Source: Chlamydia trachomatis
GTDB taxonomy: Bacteria; Chlamydiota; Chlamydiia; Chlamydiales; 2-12-FULL-49-11
Length of the DNA stretch: 12,044 nt
Direction: 5' to 3'
NCBI GenBank assembly: GCA_945877885.1
Contig: CAMCSI010000027.1
Span: 1-12,044 of the forward strand
Shown: one piece after another, positions 6,298-12,044 of the stretch
Position numbering within the stretch: the stretch's first letter is position 1
Layout of the letters: each line of letters starts with the position of its first letter
Made by a program: the position numbers and the translations under genes
The notes under the pieces: generated by a model
What the model was told of the DNA's origin: nothing
What the model saw: only the letters and a program-made list of their open reading frames with translations
The model's database searches: none

Positions 6298-7269
6298 TTA
6301 AGTGTTTTTTGCTCTCTCTGCTGTTACTGCTGCTGTAGCTGCTGCTAACACTGTTTCTGCTGCTGCCATTGCTATAAATGCTTCTGTTGCTGCTGCAATT
6401 GCTATTACTGTTGTTTTTGCTGCTGTTTCTGCTTTTGCTCTTGCTAATGCTAGTAATATATTCATTACTGGTCCATTTGCCTGTACTGCTTCTAATTCTG
6501 CTGCTGCGTTGTTTCTATACTTTATTTGTATATCTACCGTCTTTTCCATAACCGCTGCTTTTCTTGCTGCTATTGCTACGTCCCTTGCCGCTAATGCTTC
6601 TTTTTGTTCCGCTATTGTTGATCCAGCAGCTGCTGACATTTCTTTCGCTCTTTTTTCTGCTCTTAGAGCTGCTCTTTCTGTTTCTGTTGCTTTTGCTAAT
6701 TCTCTAGTTACATCTTCTGCTTTTTGAGCTGCATTCCAAGCCTCAAGTTTTACCATAAAAGCTTCTCTTACAGCTGCTTTTGCTTTTGCTGTTGCTGTTG
6801 CTGTTGCTGTTGCTTCTGCTACGGCTGCTGGTGGTGCTATAAAGCTTGAGGATGCGTTTGTATTTACTTTCATGGTTTTATCCTCAATTTGGTTTTGAGG
6901 TAAACTGCTTTGGTAAGCGGCTAGACTAGCTTTGCGGGCGTTTTCCGCCATCAAATTCTTGCGTGCTTGAGCTGTAGTTGCCATTGTTTGCGTCATTACA
7001 AAAGAGCACTCTTTTGCACTTGGAGTTGCTGAGTTCAATGCTTTATGTGCTTTTGTGTTCTTTTTTAATTGTGGAGCCAATTCAGGTGCGCTGGCCGCTG
7101 CTGCTGCTGCCGTTGCCGCTGCTCCTGCAATTGCGCTTTCTGCGACTTCTTGTGTTTTTTGATCCGTCGTCTCTACCTCTCTTCTTGCTGCTTTTGCAGG
7201 AGGTGGACCATCATGTGTGGCCCCAGATGAAATAGGTTGAGCTAATGCATTTAATGGATTTATAGACAT
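6298..7269 (-). CDS. Alanine-rich helical protein of unknown function, possible secreted effector
   Basis: The product has 323 residues, about 29% alanine by my count (about 95 residues). The first 70 residues are of low complexity, with a GPPPAKAARR segment and an AATAAAAAAS run at 51-60. Residues 150-235 and 255-320 are Ala/Glu/Lys/Arg-rich, as expected for long amphipathic helices or coiled coil. An Ala-Thr run at 154-160 is encoded by a tandem hexamer. There is no signal peptide and no obvious membrane helix. The N-terminus MSINPLNALAQPISSG, rich in Ser/Asn/Pro, would be compatible with a type III secretion signal, but that is inference. AAAGGA lies a good distance before ATG 7269. It has its own promoter at 7302-7330 and is cut off from the upstream gene by the terminator at 7358-7399. 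I do not recognise a family, and compositional bias would confuse homology searches. Confidence 0.75.
   Translation of the reverse strand: MSINPLNALAQPISSGATHDGPPPAKAARREVETTDQKTQEVAESAIAGAAATAAAAAASAPELAPQLKKNTKAHKALNSATPSAKECSFVMTQTMATTAQARKNLMAENARKASLAAYQSSLPQNQIEDKTMKVNTNASSSFIAPPAAVAEATATATATAKAKAAVREAFMVKLEAWNAAQKAEDVTRELAKATETERAALRAEKRAKEMSAAAGSTIAEQKEALAARDVAIAARKAAVMEKTVDIQIKYRNNAAAELEAVQANGPVMNILLALARAKAETAAKTTVIAIAAATEAFIAMAAAETVLAAATAAVTAERAKNT
6788..6814. repeat. Tandem hexamer GCTGTT, in-frame microsatellite
   Basis: On the plus strand GCTGTT is repeated four times, ending with a further GCT, with degenerate GCTTTT units just before it. On the coding (minus) strand this reads as alternating Ala-Thr codons within the alanine-rich protein. 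The unit is six bases, so gain or loss of copies by slippage would change protein length without shifting the frame. Confidence 0.85.
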
Positions 7270-7301
7270 TTTTTTTCCTTTGTTAATTTTTTTATGGATT
7301 T

Positions 7302-7330
7302 ATTATAGATCAAATGAGGTTTTATAGCAA
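7302..7330 (-). promoter_or_regulatory. Sigma70-type promoter for the alanine-rich protein gene
   Basis: On the minus strand TTGCTA (7325-7330) and TATAAT (7302-7307) are separated by exactly 17 bases, a good match to the vegetative consensus. Transcription would start near 7295, leaving an untranslated leader of about 26 bases that contains AAAGGA before ATG 7269. It lies just downstream of the terminator that ends the upstream operon, which fits an independent transcription unit. Confidence 0.65.
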
Positions 7331-7357
7331 TTATATATTAATTAAATGTCAGCGTTA

Positions 7358-7399
7358 AATATAAAAGACCTTTTGAATTCACAAAAGGTCTTTTATATT
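7358..7399 (-). terminator. Perfect 18-bp hairpin terminator after the Inc-like gene
   Basis: Bases 7358-7375 are perfectly complementary to 7382-7399, with a six-base loop (AATTCA). Read on the minus strand it lies 34 bases after the stop of the gene ending at 7434. The stem has AAGACC/GGTCTT at its heart and ends in a T-rich segment (TTTTATATT), as in an intrinsic terminator whose A-tract and U-tract pair with each other. Because it is symmetrical it could also stop any rightward transcription. Confidence 0.8.
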
Positions 7400-7433
7400 A
7401 AAATAAAAACTTATTCAGCTGCTTAGCTTAAGA

Positions 7434-8153
7434 TTATCTAGAAGATGCTCCACGAGGAGGATGTCCATGATGGCCAGAAACATTTGGTTGTGCTCCAGGT
7501 GCCCCATGATGATTGTGAGCTCCGGTTGCGGCTCTTCCTACAAAAGGTGTGGCCGGTGCTGGTATCACTACAGGTCTTTGCCCTAAAGGTACTACCGGAG
7601 GTCTTTGCCCTAAAGGTACTACCGGAGGTCTTCCTCCAACTTGATTTGCAGGAATGTTTGTTTGATTCACTCCAGGGATTACTGACATAGGCGCTAAGCC
7701 GTGACCTACACCTGAGTTAGAATTCCTTGCGCCTGCTGCCATACGATGAAGGGCTGCATGACCTAAAGTGTCTCCAGGGTGCTGTCTTCGATGAGGCTGT
7801 GGTAATCCCCAAACTCCTGGCCCTGCCAAATGTATAGGTCTTGGGTGTTGTACGATAACAGGTCTTGGATGCCTTACCAAAACTGGTGCAGGAAATCTTG
7901 AATGAGCTACAAAGGTTGCATTCTTCGAGGTTAATAATACAATTGCTGTAATAAGAACTGCGACAAAAATGAGTGGGCAAGCTATTGCTGACACTAGTGC
8001 TGAAGCTGTAGCTAATATTACGATGATTGCAACTACTGCAACTGCGGTGGCTATAACTACAATAGCGCATTTGCTTATGCTTTGTTTGCATGAATCATTT
8101 ATTGTATTTGTTGATATAGATGTGGTTGTGTTTCCACTGATTGATTGAGACAT
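7434..8153 (-). CDS. Inc-like membrane protein with proline/histidine-rich repeat tail
   Basis: The product has 239 residues. The first 28 are rich in Ser/Thr/Asn (MSQSISGNTTTSIS), then residues 29-75 form one long hydrophobic block with a short turn near 52-60: two closely spaced membrane helices. This bilobed hydrophobic domain after a polar N-terminus is the hallmark of chlamydial inclusion-membrane (Inc) proteins, which are exported by type III secretion. The tail (76-239) is rich in Pro, His, Arg and Gly. It contains two HPRP units (VRHPRPVIVQHPRPIHL) and a tandem GQRPPVVPL repeat encoded by a 27-base direct repeat; it ends in HHGHPPRG. ATG 8153 has AAAGGAG at good spacing. The gene follows the secreted-protein gene by 29 bases, probably in one operon, and ends in a strong terminator. 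The Inc assignment rests on hydropathy only. Confidence 0.75.
   Translation of the reverse strand: MSQSISGNTTTSISTNTINDSCKQSISKCAIVVIATAVAVVAIIVILATASALVSAIACPLIFVAVLITAIVLLTSKNATFVAHSRFPAPVLVRHPRPVIVQHPRPIHLAGPGVWGLPQPHRRQHPGDTLGHAALHRMAAGARNSNSGVGHGLAPMSVIPGVNQTNIPANQVGGRPPVVPLGQRPPVVPLGQRPVVIPAPATPFVGRAATGAHNHHGAPGAQPNVSGHHGHPPRGASSR
7573..7632. repeat. 27-bp tandem direct repeat inside the Inc-like gene
   Basis: The unit at 7573-7599 is repeated identically at 7600-7626, and a third copy begins at 7627 with GGTCTT before diverging. Nine codons per unit give the GQRPPVVPL peptide repeat on the minus strand. The lack of any difference between the copies suggests a recent duplication. Confidence 0.9.
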
Positions 8154-8182
8154 ATATACTCCTTTTATTTGTTAATTTATTA

Positions 8183-8809
8183 TTAATAGTTTGTGTACTG
8201 AATGTATTCAGCTATGATAGATTCATTTGTATTTGTATTGATCAAGATATACGGGAAAGATAACTCACTTCCAGTAAAACGATCTTTATTCCAGCCAAGA
8301 ATTACACAGTCGCTTACAGACCATGAGCTTAACTTATACATATCTTCATTTGCTATTTGATAATAATAAACATTGTTAACACCATCTTTTAAGGCGATAA
8401 CGTTATCAACGTAAGAGATAGTATATAAGGATAAATAAGTTACATCACCTGCTGCGGAGGAGCATGAGATGTTTACATAGGCGCATTGTCCAGATCTTTC
8501 ATTATACAAGTAGTAATCTTCTGGGTGGAAAATGCTGTTGCATTTGTAGATGATCACAGGATCATTTACAAACCAGGTGTTAGCTTCGTTGCATGAAAAC
8601 GGGCCTGTTGCTCTCCAAACAGATCCATCATCTAAGTAGATGTTTGTGAAACTGTGATGATTTGTAACGCGTGTTACAGCTCTGTAAGGTACGCTTTTAT
8701 TGTACGTGAATGATCTTCCATACTGGTCTACATAGGTGTCTGCAGAGACAAAGAAAGGGTTTAAAAAAATTGCAGCAACTGCCGCTTTAACTATAGTTTT
8801 TATTAACAT
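8183..8809 (-). CDS. Secreted protein with two copies of a W-x-V-x-D beta domain
   Basis: I do not know a function. The 208-residue product has a clear signal peptide (MLIKTIVKAAVAAIFLNPFF, then VSA, cleavage expected before D24). The mature part seems to contain a duplicated unit. In the first, DDGSVW (60-65) is followed by TWFVNDPVIIYKCNS (78-92) and later YYLYNERSG. In the second, KDGVNNV (141-147) is followed by SSWSVSDCVILGWNKD (161-176) and later YILINTNTN. Both follow W-x-V-x-D-x-V-I and then a Y-x-L/I-x-N strand, a small beta-rich domain. I recall similar units in uncharacterised chlamydia-like proteins, an impression only. Five cysteines (73, 90, 109, 116, 168) would suit a periplasmic or surface location. 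ATG 8809 has AAAGGAG at good spacing. It is likely co-transcribed with the Inc-like gene. Confidence 0.78.
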   Translation of the reverse strand: MLIKTIVKAAVAAIFLNPFFVSADTYVDQYGRSFTYNKSVPYRAVTRVTNHHSFTNIYLDDGSVWRATGPFSCNEANTWFVNDPVIIYKCNSIFHPEDYYLYNERSGQCAYVNISCSSAAGDVTYLSLYTISYVDNVIALKDGVNNVYYYQIANEDMYKLSSWSVSDCVILGWNKDRFTGSELSFPYILINTNTNESIIAEYIQYTNY

Positions 8810-8827
8810 AATATATTCTCCTTTAAG

Positions 8828-8841
8828 GTTACTAAAGTAAC
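8828..8841. promoter_or_regulatory. Short dyad GTTACT-AA-AGTAAC in the leader of the secreted-protein gene
   Basis: A perfect 6-bp inverted repeat with a 2-base centre lies just upstream of the AAAGGAG ribosome site. On the minus strand a TATAAA that could be a -10 box is at 8851-8856, though no convincing -35 is seen, so the dyad would fall near the transcription start. It could be an operator or a small leader hairpin. It is too short to call with confidence. Confidence 0.25.
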
Positions 8842-8886
8842 GGTGAGAAGTTTATACATTTTTTAGATTTAAGGAAAGCTTTTTTT

Positions 8887-9534
8887 TTATTTACGTTCTC
8901 TTAACTTGTTTAAAAGAACTGCACTTTCAGAAAGTGAGATTCGATTAGACGAAGCATCGGTAATTAAATCACCCAAAGATAAAAATGTTTTTTTATAGGC
9001 AACGGTGATGTAAAACGTTTCCCCATTTGGTAGAGAAGATTGCCCCATAGATTCTCTTAATTCAGATAGTTCTTCTGATGTGACCGTTAAGTACCATACA
9101 TATTTATTTTTAAGATCGTAAAGAAGATTTGCTTTATAGCAGCCTGTGACGGTAAAAGAAAATACTTCCCCAATAGGAAGAGGGCAGTAGATTTTTTTTT
9201 CTTCCAGAGGGGACGCTATGGCAATATGAGCGCCGGCTTTAAAGGCTCCATCAAAATAAGGGGGGATATCAATGGATGGATCGTTAAAAAATGGGATAAT
9301 AGAGGTGATGTATTCATTGGCAATATTTAAATAAATGAAACCATTAGAAGTTTGAGCAAGGGTGCCAGCAATAGGTAAAATGGAACTTATATAAGAAATT
9401 ATTGATGTCTCAAAAGGATCTTTTTTTATTTCTTTGTTTCTACAAGGGACTTTAGAGGGGGTTATCTCTGCTTTTATCAAGCATTTATCAAAGTGGGTGG
9501 GATGAGAAATTCTAATTTCTTCTGGTGCGTACAT
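8887..9534 (-). CDS. Conserved-looking soluble protein of unknown function
   Basis: I do not recognise this protein. The start is ATG 9534, where AAAAGGAG stands at ideal spacing. An in-frame ATG at 9570 would add 12 residues but has a worse site. The 215-residue product has no signal peptide or membrane helix. The pattern looks like an alpha/beta or beta-rich enzyme or binding domain: SNGFIYLNIANEYI (63-76), PPYFDG (91-96), GAHIAI (101-106), LPIGEVFSFTVTG (119-131), KYVWYLTV (144-151). Three cysteines are scattered (18, 31, 117). The end is basic (NKLRERK). It lies upstream of the secreted-protein gene with a 77-base gap, and divergent from the hydrolase gene with 110 bases between the starts. 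Genuine coding is supported by the ribosome site, the long open frame and the mixed composition. Confidence 0.72.
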   Translation of the reverse strand: MYAPEEIRISHPTHFDKCLIKAEITPSKVPCRNKEIKKDPFETSIISYISSILPIAGTLAQTSNGFIYLNIANEYITSIIPFFNDPSIDIPPYFDGAFKAGAHIAIASPLEEKKIYCPLPIGEVFSFTVTGCYKANLLYDLKNKYVWYLTVTSEELSELRESMGQSSLPNGETFYITVAYKKTFLSLGDLITDASSNRISLSESAVLLNKLRERK

Positions 9535-9608
9535 ATAAAATCTCCTTTTGGGTAGTTTACACCCTTTCATTCCTCAATACAAAAAATTGAAATAAGAAGC
9601 AAACTCTA

Positions 9609-9637
9609 TTGTAGGAAATGATAAAAGTTTTTATTAT
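9609..9637 (+). promoter_or_regulatory. Possible promoter for the YheT-type hydrolase gene
   Basis: TTGTAG (9609-9614) and TATTAT (9632-9637) are 17 bases apart on the plus strand. Transcription would begin about seven bases later, at or next to the ATG at 9645, which has no Shine-Dalgarno before it. On the minus strand TATAAT at 9633-9638 overlaps this box and might serve the divergent gene. This is tentative. Confidence 0.35.
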
Positions 9638-9644
9638 ATAAAAA

Positions 9645-10616
9645 ATGAAGAAAAAAATAGAATTTAAGCCTTTATTAAAAAACCCTTTTTTTCAGACGGT
9701 TTTTTCCAATTATTTAGATTTTGCAAAAGAGCCTCCCTCTAAAATCCATTTTGTAAAACTTCCTGATGGAGATGTTTTGTCTTTAGAGGTTTCGACTCCA
9801 CCTGATTGGACTGAGGAAAAGGGAAGTGTTGCCTTTCTTCATGGGTTATGTGGTAGTTCAAAATCCCCTTATGTAAAAAGACTTGCCAAAAGGGTCTATG
9901 ATGGGGGAAGACAAGCTATACGCTTTAATATGCGCGGCTGCGGGATCGGAAAAGGGCTTGCACAAAATATATACCATAGCGGCTGCAGTCATGATATTAA
10001 AGTAGCTCTTTTAGACTTACAAAAGCATTTTCCTAGGACGAAGGTGGTCCTTGTCGGATTTTCTCTTGGAGCAAATGTGACAGTAAAATTAGCAGGAGAG
10101 CTTGGCACTGATAATCATTCATTGATTTTGGGCGCAATTGCAGTATCGCCCCCTTTAAACTTACTTTCGAGCGCTCACCGCCTTGCTTTACCAAAAAATC
10201 AACTGATTTCAGAGTATTTTTCTAAACAATTATTTACGCATATCGATGATATTCATAAAAATTTTCCAGATCTACCACCCCACAAAATAACTGAAAACAC
10301 TTCGATTAATGATATTGATGAACTTTATATTGCTAAAAGAGCAAAATTTTCTTCCGCATTAGATTATTATATGCAGTGTAGTGGGGTAAATATGATTGAT
10401 AAAATACAAGTACCCACAAAAATCCTCTTTGCCCGAGATGATCCAATTATTCATTCAGACGAACTCGATGATATTACTTTACCTGCACACATTGAAGTGG
10501 TTAAAACAGATTACGGCGGCCATATTGGGTTTGTTGGTATGAATATTTTAAGAGACTTTCGTTGGATGGACAATTTAGTTGAAAATTGGATTGAAAAAAT
10601 ATTTGAAATATCTTAG
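9645..10616 (+). CDS. Alpha/beta hydrolase, YheT family
   Basis: This is a probable esterase/lipase-like hydrolase of the YheT/ABHD1-3 group, 323 residues, the usual length. The N-terminal NPFFQTVFSNYL matches the family's N-P-h-x-Q-T segment. The oxyanion segment is FLHGLCGSSKSPY (64-76), followed by FNMRGCGIGKG (94-104) and the family-typical YHSG (110-113). The nucleophile elbow is VGFSLGANVT with S140. The acid is in FARDDPII (D265 or D266) and the histidine is H293 in GGHIGFVG. No signal peptide is present, so it is probably cytoplasmic or membrane-peripheral. The natural substrate of most YheT proteins is not established; lipid or ester substrates are likely. No Shine-Dalgarno precedes ATG 9645, so translation may be leaderless. 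The next gene starts 32 bases after its stop and is probably in the same transcript. Confidence 0.9.
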   Translation: MKKKIEFKPLLKNPFFQTVFSNYLDFAKEPPSKIHFVKLPDGDVLSLEVSTPPDWTEEKGSVAFLHGLCGSSKSPYVKRLAKRVYDGGRQAIRFNMRGCGIGKGLAQNIYHSGCSHDIKVALLDLQKHFPRTKVVLVGFSLGANVTVKLAGELGTDNHSLILGAIAVSPPLNLLSSAHRLALPKNQLISEYFSKQLFTHIDDIHKNFPDLPPHKITENTSINDIDELYIAKRAKFSSALDYYMQCSGVNMIDKIQVPTKILFARDDPIIHSDELDDITLPAHIEVVKTDYGGHIGFVGMNILRDFRWMDNLVENWIEKIFEIS

Positions 10617-10648
10617 ATTAAAAACAATTAATTAAATTTTGGATTTTT

Positions 10649-11593
10649 ATGCGTTATGTTCTTTTTCTACTGGTTCCTTTTTGTTTATTTGCCGATACAG
10701 GTGCAAGTGCAGATATTCCTGCCGGACCTTGGCTAACAGGGCCTATTGTTACTACCTCTGCCTATACGATACCAAAAGGTCATTTCAATATTGAGCCTTA
10801 TCTTTATGTAATGGAGAATATTGGGGCTTATGGATCACGCGGTCATGTACATAAAAACACACGAATTCCAGAGGCTGTCAACATTGTGATACTCATTCAG
10901 ATTGGATTAACAGATTCAATAGATCTTAATATTTATCCACAGTTAAATTATCAATACAATGTAGGGAAGGATCATATTGGTGTGGGAGATATTGTCATTG
11001 GCCCAAGCTATCAGCTAATTAGACAGGATAAAGATGACTATGGATTTACTTGGAAAGTTGGCTTTAATCAGGTTTTTCCATCAGGAAGCTTTGAAAACTT
11101 AGATCCTACATTTTTAGGGAATGATGGTTCTGGTGGGGGGGTGTGGGCTACCGGGCTTTACACAGCTTTAGCCAAACTTATTCATTTAGAGCAAGAACAC
11201 TATTTAAGATTAAGATCAGCATTTACAGTAAACTTTTTTGTACCAAAAAAAGTACATGGTGAAAATATTTATGGAGGGGATGCTACTACTAATGGTTATT
11301 TAGCTCGGGGGGTATCGGTCTTTTTAGATTTGGCATTTGAGTTAACCTTAACCAAGAATTGGGCTCTTGCCCTTGATATGGAAAATATGTATCAAACAGG
11401 GTCTAAATTTCAAGGAAGTACCGTGTTACCAGTGGGTAATCCAAAAGACTCCTATATACTTTCCTTTGCACCAGCACTAGAATATAATTTTAGTTCAGAT
11501 CTTGGAATTATTGCAGGCTGCTGGTTCTCAGCTTACGGCTTGAATACGAAGGCTTTTCAAAACGTCGTCATAGCCGTAAACTGGTCCCAATAG
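10649..11593 (+). CDS. Outer-membrane beta-barrel protein, phenol-degradation 'meta'/transporter-like family
   Basis: The 314-residue product has a signal peptide (MRYVLFLLVPFCLFA, cleavage likely before D16). The mature start ADIPAGPWLTGPIVTTSAYT, with the following IPKGHFNIEPYLY, is typical of proteins grouped as the 'meta-pathway of phenol degradation' outer-membrane family. It continues as alternating hydrophobic strands with aromatic girdle residues: LNIYPQLNYQYNVG, VGDIVIGPSYQL, FTWKVGFNQVFPSG, LALDMENMYQTGSKF, YILSFAPALEYNFSS, IAGCWFSAYG. It ends in the strand NVVIAVNWSQ; the last residue is Q rather than the usual aromatic. Members are thought to be channels or structural barrels; the substrate is unknown, and the phenol link in the name is historical. 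Only a weak GGA ribosome site precedes ATG 10649. The stop is 5 bases from the stop of the convergent gene, with no room for a separate terminator. Confidence 0.8.
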   Translation: MRYVLFLLVPFCLFADTGASADIPAGPWLTGPIVTTSAYTIPKGHFNIEPYLYVMENIGAYGSRGHVHKNTRIPEAVNIVILIQIGLTDSIDLNIYPQLNYQYNVGKDHIGVGDIVIGPSYQLIRQDKDDYGFTWKVGFNQVFPSGSFENLDPTFLGNDGSGGGVWATGLYTALAKLIHLEQEHYLRLRSAFTVNFFVPKKVHGENIYGGDATTNGYLARGVSVFLDLAFELTLTKNWALALDMENMYQTGSKFQGSTVLPVGNPKDSYILSFAPALEYNFSSDLGIIAGCWFSAYGLNTKAFQNVVIAVNWSQ

Positions 11594-11598
11594 ATCAA

Positions 11599-12042
11599 TT
11601 AAGCGCCGACTGCTGCTGCATGTAAAGGTATGGCGTCGGTAATATTTTTAATTGAAATAGGTGTAAGCTCAGATTTCTCGAATTTCTTCTTCAGCGCGCC
11701 CATAACGTTATTATTCTTATCATCAAATACACGATCAAGAGTTGTTCTTGATAATTCATTGTTATACGTACATCTTCTTTGTTCATTATCTCTAACTTTT
11801 AAAGCAAGACTTCCAATAATAGGAATTGTAGCTACAAGGCCTCTTACGAAATTTAAAGCAGCATGTTTATAGTAATTTTCTCCTTCAGGCACAATCGATT
11901 TCCCGTGACAGGCAGTAATAATGCTATTTAGTACAGCCCAAAAAAATTGAGCAATTGCGATAAATATTCTAGCTATACCTGAAAGTGTTGCAATAATTAT
12001 TACTCCATCGGCAACATTTAACTCTTTTTCAATAGTTTCCAT
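11599..12042 (-). CDS. Small membrane protein of unknown function, possibly 5'-truncated at window edge
   Basis: The 147 visible residues begin with ATG at 12042, two bases from the window end, so the ribosome site cannot be seen and the true start may lie outside. Residues 12-45 are strongly hydrophobic (GVIIIATLSGIARIFIAIAQ onward), with a charged/polar HGKSIVPEGENYYKH stretch before a second hydrophobic segment at 62-82 containing VRGLVATIPIIGS. The C-terminal third is soluble and charged. I recall an R-G-x-x-A-x-I-P-x-I-G segment of this kind in membrane proteins from chlamydia-like bacteria, but cannot name a function. It is convergent with the outer-membrane protein gene, with 5 bases between their stops. 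Confidence 0.7.
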   Translation of the reverse strand: METIEKELNVADGVIIIATLSGIARIFIAIAQFFWAVLNSIITACHGKSIVPEGENYYKHAALNFVRGLVATIPIIGSLALKVRDNEQRRCTYNNELSRTTLDRVFDDKNNNVMGALKKKFEKSELTPISIKNITDAIPLHAAAVGA

Positions 12043-12044
12043 CG

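Noticed and set aside
6302..6727. Open frame of 141 codons on the plus strand opposite the alanine-rich gene
   Set aside because: It is an Ala/Ser/Phe-rich antisense image of the Ala codons of the real minus-strand gene, with no ribosome site; the minus gene has a promoter and a ribosome site.
7717..8091. Minus-strand frame of 124 codons overlapping the Inc-like gene
   Set aside because: It is a shifted frame of the Inc-like gene with Ser/Cys/Arg-rich noise composition and no ribosome site.
8887..9534. 2H phosphoesterase (LigT-like) assignment from the GAHIAI segment
   Set aside because: That family needs two H-x-S/T motifs; only one H-x-A is visible and no second one, so the call is not supported.

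Overview
The window looks like AT-rich (below 40% G+C by eye) chromosomal DNA from a Gram-negative, host-associated bacterium. I favour a Chlamydia-related (environmental chlamydia) lineage. The reasons are an Inc-like protein with a bilobed hydrophobic domain, several small secreted or membrane proteins of types I associate with that phylum, an outer-membrane beta-barrel of the phenol-degradation 'meta' type, and a stand-alone UmuDC operon next to an NSS amino-acid transporter. This placement is inference: there is no rRNA or other taxonomic marker in the window.

Left part (1-5951). On the minus strand lies umuDC, error-prone DNA polymerase V, with umuC cut by the window edge. Divergent from it is a rightward run of five genes: a sodium-dependent (NSS) amino-acid transporter, a histidine phosphatase, an extended SDR NAD(P)-dependent epimerase/dehydratase, a polytopic SPW-VKOR-SPW membrane protein that overlaps the epimerase by ATGA, and a small exported protein of unknown function. 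The epimerase and VKOR-like genes look like a two-component redox module.

Middle part (5952-9534). A non-coding stretch of about 350 bases holds two separate long inverted repeats: a MITE-like element of about 175 bases with near-perfect 35-base terminal arms and a GC-richer structured core, and an 86-base AT-rich hairpin. Next come four leftward genes that look like accessory or host-interaction genes: an alanine-rich helical protein, an Inc-like membrane protein with a proline/histidine-rich repeat tail, a secreted protein made of two copies of a W-x-V-x-D beta domain, and an unrecognised soluble protein. A perfect 18-bp hairpin terminator separates the Inc-like gene from the alanine-rich gene, which has its own good sigma70-type promoter.

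Right part (9535-12044). Rightward are a YheT-type alpha/beta hydrolase, possibly translated from a leaderless message, and an outer-membrane beta-barrel protein. They converge with a leftward small membrane protein whose 5' end is at or beyond the window edge.

The most interesting points are the cysteine-reduced SPW-VKOR-SPW protein coupled to an SDR, the altered Na1 site of the NSS transporter, the MITE-like palindrome beside a second large hairpin, and the small putative effector island with repeats inside coding sequence. I did not find a clear-cut novel multi-gene defence or mobile system.
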